53,159 nt of DNA from Ensifer adhaerens (GTDB taxonomy: Bacteria > Pseudomonadota > Alphaproteobacteria > Rhizobiales > Rhizobiaceae). Positions 1 to 8,187 of this stretch are shown here, in pieces. The stretch spans positions 1-53,159 of the forward strand of contig NZ_LGAP01000039.1 of assembly GCF_001270265.1 (NCBI RefSeq), read 5' to 3'. The stretch's first letter is position 1. Each line of letters begins with the position of its first letter. The notes below the pieces were generated by a model. It saw nothing but the letters and a program-made list of their open reading frames with translations, had not been told where the DNA came from and searched no databases. The translations under genes and the position numbers were made by a program.

Positions 1-418
1 GCGGCTCCAGCAATTGGCCGATCCAGCCGTTGGGGGCATAAAGCGTCGCCAGCGCAATGCCGGCGACCGCCGTCGGCAGCGCAAACGGCAGGTCGACCAT
101 GGCGTCGATCACCCGCTTGCCGGGGAACCGATAACGCACCAGCACCCAGGCGAGGATGACACCGAACACCAGATTGACGATCGCCGCGACAAAGGCCGTG
201 CCAAAACTGATCCTGAGCGCATTCAAGGTGCGGGTGTCGAGCGCCAGCGTCATGAACTGCGACCAGCCAAGGCTGCTCGAACGCCAGATCAAGCCCGACA
301 GCGGGATCAGGATGATCAGCACCAGCCAGGCCAGCGTGACGCCGAGCGCCAGACCGAACCCCGGAAGCACACTCGGCTGGCGAAACCGCCAGCGCCTGTT
401 GTGGCCATGCTCACTCAA
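1..418 (-). CDS. cysT: Sulfate/thiosulfate ABC transporter permease CysT (partial)
   Basis: The first 139 codons of an inner-membrane permease of the CysT/CysU family are present; the 3' end lies beyond the window. The N-terminus has a short basic cytoplasmic stretch (RRWRFRQPSVLPGFG), a first membrane helix (LAWLVLIILIPLSGLIW) and then the conserved segment DLPFALPTAVAGIALATLY that is typical of sulfate permeases. I placed the start at a TTG with an AGGTGA-like ribosome binding site about 7 bases upstream, which gives the usual short N-terminus. The same frame stays open upstream for roughly 75 codons without similarity I recognise, so the start is less certain than the identity. No sulfate-binding protein gene lies immediately upstream, where one is often found. 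Confidence 0.85.
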   Translation of the reverse strand, partial: MSEHGHNRRWRFRQPSVLPGFGLALGVTLAWLVLIILIPLSGLIWRSSSLGWSQFMTLALDTRTLNALRISFGTAFVAAIVNLVFGVILAWVLVRYRFPGKRVIDAMVDLPFALPTAVAGIALATLYAPNGWIGQLLEP

Positions 419-991
419 ATCCAGCTCACCTCTTCCATGCGCCCGGTAAAACCGAAGCGGTCCCCATATGAGATCGACCGGCCTATCTTCAGCCAGATCA
501 TCGATCTCCCGATCGAGCTCGAACCAGACCCGACAATGTGCCGTCGAAGCACCGCTTGATCGGATCGAACCTATCCCATCCGACACGTCGGCAAATTCGT
601 CACTTTTCGTCCGGCTTGTCGAGTTGGCCGAACACAGCACTTTCCCTCAAAACCTCGATTGCACTTGCCGCCGAAGCCCTCAGGTCAAACTATCAATTTC
701 GCCGGCACCAACAACGCAATTTTTTGACTACAAGGGGCCTCAAAACGAAACTGATTTCGCTGAGAAACGCGTCAAAAGAAACACTCTGCCTCAAGCATTG
801 TTCCGTGGTCGATACGGCGATCTCGGTGATGTGATTTGGAGTCGAAGAAAGTTATGCTATAGAATTTATAGATATTGAACATTCCTTGCTTACCTCGCAC
901 CATTCGCCTTCGCATAATCGCCTCATGATTTGTTTGATCGACGGATGGTGGGCGTGCCGTCACTTGGACCGTGTCGCAAGAGGCTGATACC
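419..991. other. Long intergenic region between cysT and the divergent hydrolase gene
   Basis: About 570 bases separate the divergent cysT and hydrolase genes. No frame on either strand gives a protein I can support. The cysT frame continues open for part of it but looks like chance extension. The right half is AT-richer than the genes and holds the TTTATAGA element described separately, so it probably contains the promoters for both directions. Confidence 0.5.
857..872. promoter_or_regulatory. TTTATAGA element, copy A (candidate sulfur-regulon operator)
   Basis: The sequence CTATAGAATTTATAGA contains the inverted repeat CTATA-N5-TATAG. It lies about 120 bases before the hydrolase start and in the same intergenic region as cysT. 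Three further copies sharing ATR-R-A-N-TTTATAGA sit upstream of other genes of this island (1693, 6172, 6936). The short AT-rich dyad would suit a dimeric regulator, but which one is not visible here. Confidence 0.5.
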
Positions 992-1600
992 ATGGCAAAA
1001 ACCTTGATCATTCCCGGTCTTTTCGGCTCAGGCGCGGGGCACTGGCAGCGTCATTGGCTGGACGACCAGCCGAGGGCGGCCCTGGTCGAGCAGGACGACT
1101 GGGACCACCCGGTGCTCGAGCGATGGCGCGAGGCGCTGGAACAGGCCATTCTCCGTCACGGTGTTGTGGACGTTGTGGCGCACAGCCTGGGCTGCATACT
1201 CGTTGCCAGCCTGGCGCGAAGACCGCTGGCGCGCCAGATCAGAAGCGCCCTTCTGGTGGCGCCGTGCGATCTTGATGTTACGGAGCGGCGTCATCCCGGT
1301 TCGATCGAGTTCGGCGCCATGCCGGAGCAGCCGCTGCCCTTTCCGAGCCTGATCGTCGGCAGCCTCAACGACCCCTATATGTCTTTCGATCGCCTGCGCC
1401 ACATCTCGACCCGCTGGGGCAGTCGGCTCGTCGACCTTGGTCACGCCGGGCACATCAACGTTGCCAGCGGTTTCGGTCGCTGGTCGCGAGGCTACGATCT
1501 GCTGACGGTCCTCAACGGTATCGCACGGCGCGAACACCCCTCGGCGAATGCTGCCCAAGTCGGTGAAAAGCGGGAAAGCAGTGCCGTCGCGGGGCGATAG
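992..1600 (+). CDS. RBBP9/YdeN-type alpha/beta serine hydrolase
   Basis: This 202-residue cytoplasmic protein belongs to the small RBBP9/YdeN alpha/beta hydrolase family. It shows the N-terminal strand TLIIPGLFGSGAGHWQ, the nucleophile elbow HSLGC with Ser near residue 62, an acid in the segment VGSLNDPYM, and a C-terminal histidine in GHAGHINV. Length fits the family. The start is the ATG with AAGAGG upstream; an in-frame GTG 21 bases earlier is less well placed. Its substrate is unknown. Its position behind a TTTATAGA element suggests it is expressed with the neighbouring sulfonate genes, perhaps hydrolysing a sulfur-containing ester or amide, but that is inference. Confidence 0.8.
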   Translation: MAKTLIIPGLFGSGAGHWQRHWLDDQPRAALVEQDDWDHPVLERWREALEQAILRHGVVDVVAHSLGCILVASLARRPLARQIRSALLVAPCDLDVTERRHPGSIEFGAMPEQPLPFPSLIVGSLNDPYMSFDRLRHISTRWGSRLVDLGHAGHINVASGFGRWSRGYDLLTVLNGIARREHPSANAAQVGEKRESSAVAGR

Positions 1601-1692
1601 ATATTAGTCTGCCACATCCTGTGCTGGCCGGCCCGAAACGAAGGCGCGGCACAAAGAGCTTGATGTCCGCGCCAATTCGCGTTCTAATAGCG

Positions 1693-1708
1693 CATAAACT
1701 TTATAGAG
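1693..1708. promoter_or_regulatory. TTTATAGA element, copy B
   Basis: The sequence CATAAACTTTATAGAG contains the dyad ATAAA-C-TTTAT and matches the other three copies in the island. It sits in the 344-base gap 1601-1944, about 240 bases before the first FAD/NAD(P)-binding protein gene. I see no gene in the gap. Confidence 0.5.
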
Positions 1709-1944
1709 TATGCCGTATAGGGATGACCATGTGCCGAGGCGCCAGGCCAGCCAGAACAACGGATACCTACTCGCCGGCCGACGTGGCTGGCGGCACCATT
1801 CCCCGACACTGCAGATATCAGCCACGACAGCGGCCGATCTCCGTGCTGGGCGATACCCCAAGGTCCGGTCCGTGTTCGGGATCGGAACAGCCATGCGTTT
1901 CAAACTTTGCCGGCTGACCGCAGCCAGGCCACAAGGGAGTTCCC

Positions 1945-3351
1945 ATGACTGTCCACGGATTGTTTGCCAAGATTTCGCCTGACAGTGACGGTCCTCGCGC
2001 AAAACCGCGTATCGCTGTCATCGGTCGCGGCTTCTCGGGAATCATGATGGCGATCGCGCTGATGAAGTCGGTGCGCACCGCATTTCATGTTCATCTCTTT
2101 GATCCGCAACCGACCATCAGCGGCGGGCAGGTCATGGCCGCCGCCCAGAGCGGAGAGATCCTCAACAGCCGCGTGCGCGATCTGTCGGTGGCCGCAGGCC
2201 AGCCGGAGGATTTCAACGAATGGCTTTGTGCCAACGAGGATTTTCGCTCCGCCGTCTCTGCAGCCATTCCGGGATTCCAGCAGATCTTCGTGCCGAAGAG
2301 CATCTTCAGCGACTATGTCTACCAACGCTTTTCAGAGGCGCTGACGCGGCGACCGGATATCTCGATGCAGCTCTCCTGCCAGGCTGTGCTGGGGCTGCGG
2401 AAACTGCCGTCCGGGCGCTTCCTGGTCCTGCAGGAGGAAGGCACGATCGAATGCGATGTTGCCGTGCTCGCGACAGGATTCGGCATCCGCGCGCTTGAAA
2501 TGGAGGTTGCGGACGAGGAGCGCCCCCTGGTGAGAGCGCGGCGTCTGGTCGTGCCGCGCCATGCGGTGCTGCTCGGCAGCGGGGTGCGTGTCGTCGATCG
2601 TCTGCTGCAAATGCGCGACAGCGGCTATGCCGGCGAGATTACTATTGTCTCGCGGCATGGGTTTCTGCCGCAGTCGCACACGCGGCTGGCGGCGGCACCG
2701 ACTTTCCCGGTCGATCCGATGCCGACGAGGCTTCGCGACATCGTCCCCTTCGTCCGGCAGGCCTGTGCCGATGCGGAAGCCAACGGTCAGAGCTGGCAGG
2801 CGGCGATGAACGGACTGCGGCGTCGTGCGCGTTCACTGTGGCAGGCGCTGCCGGAACAGGAGAAACGTCAGTTCAACCGTCATCTGCGCTCGATTTATGA
2901 CAGCCATCGCAATCGCCTGCCGGCATCATTGCACTTGCGGCTGCAGCAGGAGCTGGCCGATGGCCGCACCGTCGTACGCAAGGGGTGGGCTGGCCGGCGT
3001 CGGCCGGATGGGCTCATGGTCCGTTGGGCCGGGGCCGAGCAGGAAGATCTGCTTGAAGCCGATCAGGTTATCGACTGTCGCTGTTCTGCGCCCGACCTCA
3101 AGGCACCGGTCATCCAGAACCTCTTTGCCGGCGGTCTGGCGCAGCCGGATGAGCTCGGGCTCGGTCTCGCCGTCAGCCCAGCGGGGGAGGTGCTTTCGGA
3201 CGGTCACCCAACTGCCAATCTGTATGCCATCGGGCCATTGGGTCTCGGCAGTCTGCCCGATATCGATCTGGTGCCCGAAATCGTCACGCAAACCTATGCC
3301 GCGGCACGGTTGATCGCGACGCGCCGCCGGGTGACGCAGAAGTCCGCCTAG
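1945..3351 (+). CDS. FAD/NAD(P)-binding protein (NAD_binding_9 type)
   Basis: A 468-residue flavoprotein-like protein. Residues about 22-45 form a dinucleotide-binding motif (IAVIGRGFSGIMMAIAL), and a second Rossmann-like strand appears at VPRHAVLLGSGVRVVDRLL. The family (COG4529-like, Pfam NAD_binding_9) is usually of unknown reaction. The ATG has AAGGGAG upstream. It is homologous over its whole length to the protein at 8184-9617: both have a YGIxH-like or DPxHxIN segment early, an ISRRG/VSRHG strand in the middle, and a conserved helical stretch before the C-terminus. The position between a TTTATAGA element and tauCBA suggests a role in supplying electrons for, or processing products of, organosulfur oxidation; this is inference. 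Confidence 0.75.
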   Translation: MTVHGLFAKISPDSDGPRAKPRIAVIGRGFSGIMMAIALMKSVRTAFHVHLFDPQPTISGGQVMAAAQSGEILNSRVRDLSVAAGQPEDFNEWLCANEDFRSAVSAAIPGFQQIFVPKSIFSDYVYQRFSEALTRRPDISMQLSCQAVLGLRKLPSGRFLVLQEEGTIECDVAVLATGFGIRALEMEVADEERPLVRARRLVVPRHAVLLGSGVRVVDRLLQMRDSGYAGEITIVSRHGFLPQSHTRLAAAPTFPVDPMPTRLRDIVPFVRQACADAEANGQSWQAAMNGLRRRARSLWQALPEQEKRQFNRHLRSIYDSHRNRLPASLHLRLQQELADGRTVVRKGWAGRRRPDGLMVRWAGAEQEDLLEADQVIDCRCSAPDLKAPVIQNLFAGGLAQPDELGLGLAVSPAGEVLSDGHPTANLYAIGPLGLGSLPDIDLVPEIVTQTYAAARLIATRRRVTQKSA

Positions 3352-3370
3352 GAAAGGCAGCGCTTATCCG

Positions 3371-4207
3371 TCAACGATGGTGCGCCCACGGTACCAGCCG
3401 CCGCTCGATGCGACGTGCGACGACTTCGAACAGGAAGGCGACGACGGCGATCACGACGATGCCGGCAATGACGATGTCGGTGACCAGGAACTGGGCCGCC
3501 GACTGGATCATGAAACCGAGGCCGCGTGTCGCTGCCACAAGCTCGGCGGCAACCAGTGTTGACCAGCCGGCGCCGAGCGCAATGCGTGTCCCGGTGAGAA
3601 CGGACGGCAACGCGCTTGGCAAGATCACCTGGAGCAGCAGCTGCCGTCGCGATGCGCCAAAGGCGCGTGCGGCATTGATATGGTCAGCCGATGCAGATTT
3701 GACGCCTGCGGCGGTCGACAGAATGATCGGAGGCAGCATTGCCAGCGCAATCACGGCGATCTTCGACGCTTCGCCGATACCAAGCCAGATGATGACGAGC
3801 GGCAGATAGGCAAGCGGCGGCAGCGGGCGGAGAAATTCGACGATCGGGTCGAGGATGCCCTTGCCCCAGCGACTTGTCCCGATGGCCAGCCCTGCAGGCA
3901 CGCCGAGGACAAGGGCGACGCCGAGAGCACCGAAGATGCGCGAAAGGCTGGCGGCCACATGCTGGGCCAGCGTTGCGTCGACAAAGCCCGTCACGACCAG
4001 GCCGCTCAGTGCCCGAAGCACGGCGAGCGGCGATGGCAGGAACAACGGCGGCACCAGCCCATAGAAGGACACAAGGCTCCAAAGGCCGACCAGCGCGGTG
4101 ACCGTTGCGGCCGAAATCCAGAGGATGGGCAGTGCGCGCTGCGGTTTGGTATCGATTTCGCCGCCTGGCTCCAGGTCGGTGGACGCCGTTTCCAGGGAAA
4201 GGGTCAT
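3371..4207 (-). CDS. tauC: Taurine-type ABC transporter permease TauC
   Basis: A 278-residue permease of the SsuC/TauC family. About six hydrophobic helices are visible. The cytoplasmic EAA loop that contacts the ATPase reads NAARAFGASRRQLLLQVILP, and the segment AAELVAATRGLGFMI is typical of TauC. Its ATG overlaps the tauB stop by four bases, so the two are translationally coupled. It is the last gene of the leftward tauA-tauB-tauC order. It converges with the flavoprotein gene 19 bases away. Substrate (taurine or a related sulfonate) is inferred from TauA. Confidence 0.88.
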   Translation of the reverse strand: MTLSLETASTDLEPGGEIDTKPQRALPILWISAATVTALVGLWSLVSFYGLVPPLFLPSPLAVLRALSGLVVTGFVDATLAQHVAASLSRIFGALGVALVLGVPAGLAIGTSRWGKGILDPIVEFLRPLPPLAYLPLVIIWLGIGEASKIAVIALAMLPPIILSTAAGVKSASADHINAARAFGASRRQLLLQVILPSALPSVLTGTRIALGAGWSTLVAAELVAATRGLGFMIQSAAQFLVTDIVIAGIVVIAVVAFLFEVVARRIERRLVPWAHHR

Positions 4208-5001
4208 GCTGCAATACCTTCGTCTTCGGAATGAATGAGGCCGGTCAAGCCATCGTGCAGCCGTCTGAATTCGGCAGAGGCGCGCAGCTCGGATTGAGGT
4301 ATTCCAGAGAGATAGTCTCGGCCAAAGTTGACCGGAATGATTTTTGCGATCCGACCCGGGTTCGCGGTCAGCACGATGATCCGCGTCGCCAGCATCAGCG
4401 CTTCATCGATGCTGTGCGTGATGAGCAGGGCGCCGGCCCGGCTCGACTTCCACATGTCCAAGAGAAAGCCTTGCATGCGCACGCGCGTCAAAGCATCCAG
4501 TGCGCCGAGCGGCTCGTCCATCAGCAGGAACCGTGGCCGCGCGGCCAAGGCCCTTGCAATGCCGACACGTTGGCGCATACCACCGGAAAGTTCCCAGATC
4601 TTGCGGTCGGCCGCGTCCGGAAGACCGACGCGCTCCAACAGAGCGTAAGCTTCTTTCAGCCGCTGGTCTTTGCCGACACTACGGAGACGCAGCGGGAAGG
4701 CGACATTTTCGACCGCCGTTAGCCACGGGTAGAGCGCGTCGTCCTGAAAGACGACGGCGCGGTCGGAACCCGGGCCGGACAACAAGCGGTCATCAAGGGC
4801 GATCCGACCACTGCTTGGCGCCAGAAAGCCGGCTGCCAGATTGAGCAGGCTCGTCTTTCCTGAACCGGATCTGCCGATAACCACGACGAAATCGTCTTCG
4901 GTAACATTCAGATTGATCCGGTCCAGAACCAGCAGCGCTTGCGATCGGCCATCGCCAGGCGCGTAGCGCAACGAGACATTCTCAAGCGTAAGCATTGACA
5001 T
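4204..5001 (-). CDS. tauB: Taurine-type ABC transporter ATPase TauB
   Basis: A 265-residue ABC ATPase. It has an intact Walker A (GRSGSGKTS, near residue 43), Q-loop (VFQDDALYPW), signature (LSGGMRQR), Walker B (FLLMDEPLGALD) and switch histidine (LITHSIDEAL). The pattern matches the SsuB/TauB subfamily. It is cytoplasmic and energises TauC. A second in-frame ATG two codons in could also be the start. It lies 97 bases after tauA and overlaps tauC. Confidence 0.9.
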   Translation of the reverse strand: MSMLTLENVSLRYAPGDGRSQALLVLDRINLNVTEDDFVVVIGRSGSGKTSLLNLAAGFLAPSSGRIALDDRLLSGPGSDRAVVFQDDALYPWLTAVENVAFPLRLRSVGKDQRLKEAYALLERVGLPDAADRKIWELSGGMRQRVGIARALAARPRFLLMDEPLGALDALTRVRMQGFLLDMWKSSRAGALLITHSIDEALMLATRIIVLTANPGRIAKIIPVNFGRDYLSGIPQSELRASAEFRRLHDGLTGLIHSEDEGIAA

Positions 5002-5098
5002 TGTGCGGCCCCATAATCTGCGACGTGGATCGATGGATAGGCTAGCGGCTCGCGCATTAGGCGCACCGCCGACCCATCCTTAGCCAATGCGACTTTGC

Positions 5099-6106
5099 TC
5101 AGAACGAGAGCTTGGCGGCTTCCTGCGCCCAGCGCGCCGAGACATAAGGGCCGTAATCCGAGAGAACTGCCGGGATTTTTCCCTGTTCGAGTAGGAAGGC
5201 CGACGTTTCTGCAACGGCCTTGGCCGTTGCGCCGCCGAGAAGATCGGATGTTGCCTGCTCCTCCAGTGACGGGAAATAATATCCCTTGAGCAGCGCCGGC
5301 ACATCCTCGGGCTTGGCGCCTGTCAAGCGGGCGATCTTTTCGGCCTGCTTCGATGTAGCGCTCCAGGCATCCGGGTTGGATCGGTAATCGGCGTAGGCGT
5401 CACCGGTAACCTTGACGAAACCCGTGACGACATCCGGGTGCTCCTCGGCGAATTTCTTGCTGACGATCCAGGCATCGAAGGTCGGGCCACCCCACTTGGC
5501 AACGTCGGCAGAGGTGGCCAATACGGTCGAGGTTTTCTTGATTTCGGAGAGAACCGGATCCCAGACATAGGCGCCGTCAATGTCGCCGCGCTGCCAGGCG
5601 GCCGCGATTTCCGGCGGGCGCAGGTTGAGGATCTCGACCGACTTCGGATCGATGTTCCAGTGCTTCAGCGCCGTTAGCAGGCTGTAATGGGCAGTCGACA
5701 CGAAGGGTGTCGCGATCTTCTTGCCAGCGAGTTCTTCCGGCTTGCTTATACCCTTGACGGCCAGAGCTTCCGCGTCGCTGATCAGGCCGACCACGAAAAT
5801 GGTTTCGAACGGCAGTTCCCGGCTGGCCGCAGCCGCCAGCGGCGACGAGCCGACATAGCCGATATCAATCGAGCCGGATGCAAGCGCCGCGATGACATCG
5901 GCGCCGCCATCGAACTTCTGCCAGTTGATCTTTGCGCCGGTCACCTTCTCATAGGTGCCATCGGCCTGTGGCACGCGCGACGGCTCGACGATCGGCTGAT
6001 AACCGATGGTCAGCGTGGTGTCGGCGGCCTCGGCGGCGAACAGCCCCTGCGTCGCCAACAACAGCGCTGCGGTTGATACCAAAAGAGTGCGTCTTGCGAT
6101 TGTCAT
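5099..6106 (-). CDS. tauA: Taurine-type periplasmic substrate-binding protein TauA
   Basis: A periplasmic binding protein with a cleavable signal peptide (basic TIARR followed by a hydrophobic stretch ending at FAAEAA). Segments closely resemble E. coli TauA as I know it: NWQKFDGGADVIAALASG, YVGSSPLAAAA, THYSLLTALKHW and AAWQRGDIDGAYVWDPVL. I chose the ATG that begins MTIARR because the GAGGAG sequence is 7-8 bases before it; an ATG two codons earlier and a TTG five codons earlier are in frame. A TTTATAGA element lies about 66 bases upstream. Binding of taurine or a similar alkanesulfonate is likely from the family. Confidence 0.9.
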   Translation of the reverse strand: MTIARRTLLVSTAALLLATQGLFAAEAADTTLTIGYQPIVEPSRVPQADGTYEKVTGAKINWQKFDGGADVIAALASGSIDIGYVGSSPLAAAASRELPFETIFVVGLISDAEALAVKGISKPEELAGKKIATPFVSTAHYSLLTALKHWNIDPKSVEILNLRPPEIAAAWQRGDIDGAYVWDPVLSEIKKTSTVLATSADVAKWGGPTFDAWIVSKKFAEEHPDVVTGFVKVTGDAYADYRSNPDAWSATSKQAEKIARLTGAKPEDVPALLKGYYFPSLEEQATSDLLGGATAKAVAETSAFLLEQGKIPAVLSDYGPYVSARWAQEAAKLSF

Positions 6107-6171
6107 TGCCATGCTCCTCAACGGTTTGCCGATGGCCCCGTCGTGGAGCCTGCACTGATAATCTCAAAACC

Positions 6172-6187
6172 CATGGATTTTATAGAG
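6172..6187. promoter_or_regulatory. TTTATAGA element, copy C
   Basis: The sequence CATGGATTTTATAGAG has the right half (TTTATAGAG) identical to copies B and D, with a weaker left half. It is about 66 bases before the tauA start, between the flavin reductase stop and tauA. Its presence suggests tauABC has its own promoter in addition to any read-through from the flavin reductase gene. Confidence 0.45.
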
Positions 6188-6284
6188 ATAAAAAATACCC
6201 CGTTTGTGCGACGGGGTATGAAGCCATTCCAAACTTCGGTCGATTGGGCATCTTCTTTGCCCGCACGAACGTGATCGCCTGCGC

Positions 6285-6833
6285 CTACGGCTGGAAACTG
6301 CCGTAGCGGCCACCATGGTAGAGAACCGGCTCGCCTGCACCGGCAGCAATCGCCAGGACCCGTCCCAGGATGATGGCGTGGCTATGGCGCTCGATGATCT
6401 CCTCGACTTCGCAATCGATCGCGGCGAGCGCGCCGTTAAGTGCGGAAGCGCCACTGACGAGGGTCCGCCAGTCAGCACCGCCGTAGCGCGCGGCACCTTT
6501 GAGGCCACCGAAGCCAGCGAACCGTTCTGCCACGTCCTGCTGCTCGCTTGCGAGGATGTTGACGCAGAAATGCCGGTAGCGCTCGATCACCGGCCAGGTG
6601 GACGACGTCCGGTTGATGTTGACGATCATCGTCGGTGGGTCGACGGAAAGGGCCGTTGCTGACGTCACTGTCGCACCGGTGCGGTCGTCGCCGATACCGG
6701 CAGTGATGACCGAGACGCCGCCCGACAGGTTGCGCATTGCAGATTTCAGCTCGGATGGCGTGACAGGGACGGGGCGATTGACGGCCTGACTGGGCGTCGT
6801 GAATGCACTGGAAGCGGCAAGAGCGATGTTCAT
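6285..6833 (-). CDS. Flavin reductase-domain protein (FMN reductase for sulfonate oxidation)
   Basis: A 182-residue protein of the Flavin_Reduct (split-barrel) family. The conserved pattern includes MRNLSGGVSVITAG, DRTGATVTSATALSVDPP, CVNILASEQQ and a C-terminal LYHGGRYG motif. The start ATG has GAGGAT upstream; longer open reading extends into the promoter. Such enzymes reduce FMN with NAD(P)H and pass it to a two-component monooxygenase. The divergent neighbour is an SsuD-type monooxygenase that needs FMNH2, so the pairing is natural. It replaces the unrelated SsuE found in E. coli. Confidence 0.88.
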   Translation of the reverse strand: MNIALAASSAFTTPSQAVNRPVPVTPSELKSAMRNLSGGVSVITAGIGDDRTGATVTSATALSVDPPTMIVNINRTSSTWPVIERYRHFCVNILASEQQDVAERFAGFGGLKGAARYGGADWRTLVSGASALNGALAAIDCEVEEIIERHSHAIILGRVLAIAAGAGEPVLYHGGRYGSFQP

Positions 6834-6935
6834 GGCAATATCCTCGAAAAATTTGACCTGCTTCCCGGTCGTGAAGCCGCAATCCGGGAAAAATTTTTCC
6901 TCCACCCAAAAATGATCGTCGGATTTTTCATTGTC

Positions 6936-6951
6936 AATAAATTTTATAGAG
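6936..6951. promoter_or_regulatory. TTTATAGA element, copy D
   Basis: The sequence AATAAATTTTATAGAG contains the dyad ATAAA-T-TTTAT. It lies between the divergent flavin reductase and ssuD genes, about 100 bases from the first start and 67 from the second, so one site could control both directions. Confidence 0.5.
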
Positions 6952-7017
6952 TTTATATTTTTTGAACTGTCGGCCCCGTTTGCCGCAAGCCATCGATCGT
7001 GTCCGAGGAGAATTCGC

Positions 7018-8187
7018 ATGGGCCACACGCCTGACAAAATCAATGTTCTCTGGTTCCTGCCCACCCACGGCGACAGTCGCTATCTCGGGACGGCGCGGGG
7101 AGGCCGCAATGTCGATCTGAACTATCTGAAACAGGTCGCCCAGGCGGCCGATTCGCTGGGCTATTACGGCGTGCTGATCCCCACCGGCCGCAGTTGCGAG
7201 GACAGCTGGGTCGTGGCGTCGGCGCTCGCGCCGCTGACCGAAAAACTACGCTTCCTGATCGCCGTGCGGCCGGGCCTGCTTTCACCGACGCTTGCAGCCC
7301 GGATGACGGCCACGCTCGATCGGCTGTCCGAGGGGCGGCTGCTGATCAATGTCGTCACTGGCGGCGACCCGATCGAAAACAAGGGCGACGGCATCCATCT
7401 TTCGCATACTGAGCGCTATGAGGTCACCGAGGAGTTTCTCAACGTTTACAAGGCCGTCCTTCGCGGAGAGGACGTCACCTTCAAGGGAAAGCACTTCGAT
7501 ATTGAAGGCGGCAAGCTGCTGTTCCAGTCTGTGCAGACGCCGCATCCGCCGCTCTATTTCGGCGGGTCATCCGGCAAGGGCCAGGAGGCGGCGGCCAGAA
7601 AGATCGACAAGTATCTGACCTGGGGGGAGCCGCCGGGAGATGTCGCCAAGAAGGGTGCCGAAGTGCGCGCGCTGGCCGAGGCCGAGGGCCGAGACGTCAC
7701 CTTTGGTATTCGACTGCATGTGATCGTGCGCGAGACGGCAAAGGAAGCATGGCAGGCGGCCGACGACCTGATACAATATGTCGATGACGAGACGATCGCC
7801 GCGGCACAAAAGGTGTTCGAGCGCATGGATTCGGTAGGTCAAAGCCGCATGAGCCGGTTGCATGGCGGCCGGCGCGACAAGCTCGAGGTGGCGCCCAATC
7901 TTTGGGCCGGCGTCGGTCTCGTGCGCGGCGGCGCAGGCACCGCACTGGTCGGGGATCCGGATCAGGTCAAGGCGCGGATGGAAGAGTACCGCGAGATCGG
8001 CATCGACACCTTCATCATGTCCGGCTACCCGCATCTGGAGGAAGCCTATCGGTTCGGCGAGCTGGTGCTGCCAAACCTACCGCTGGGCCACTCGGTTCCC
8101 GCGCGCGAAACATCGATCAATACCGGCCCGTTCGGCGAGACCATCGCCGGAGACCACAGGCCGAAGCTCAAGGTCTCTCAATCGTGA
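7018..8187 (+). CDS. ssuD: Alkanesulfonate monooxygenase SsuD
   Basis: A 389-residue member of the luciferase-like TIM-barrel flavin monooxygenases. It matches the E. coli SsuD pattern closely: [26 protein letters not shown] (Cys60 corresponds to the active-site Cys54), [17 protein letters not shown] and [19 protein letters not shown]. The reaction is FMNH2- and O2-dependent cleavage of the C-S bond, releasing sulfite and an aldehyde in the cytoplasm. The ATG has GAGGAG upstream; upstream in-frame codons are AT-rich promoter sequence. Its stop overlaps the next gene's GTG start. A glycine-poor C-terminal tail extends slightly past the E. coli end. Confidence 0.93.
   Translation: MGHTPDKINVLWFLPTHGDSRYLGTARGGRNVDLNYLKQVAQAADSLGYYGVLIPTGRSCEDSWVVASALAPLTEKLRFLIAVRPGLLSPTLAARMTATLDRLSEGRLLINVVTGGDPIENKGDGIHLSHTERYEVTEEFLNVYKAVLRGEDVTFKGKHFDIEGGKLLFQSVQTPHPPLYFGGSSGKGQEAAARKIDKYLTWGEPPGDVAKKGAEVRALAEAEGRDVTFGIRLHVIVRETAKEAWQAADDLIQYVDDETIAAAQKVFERMDSVGQSRMSRLHGGRRDKLEVAPNLWAGVGLVRGGAGTALVGDPDQVKARMEEYREIGIDTFIMSGYPHLEEAYRFGELVLPNLPLGHSVPARETSINTGPFGETIAGDHRPKLKVSQS

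Noticed and set aside
419-650. In-frame upstream extension of cysT
   Set aside because: Open but without a good start site or similarity; normal CysT proteins start near the TTG chosen.
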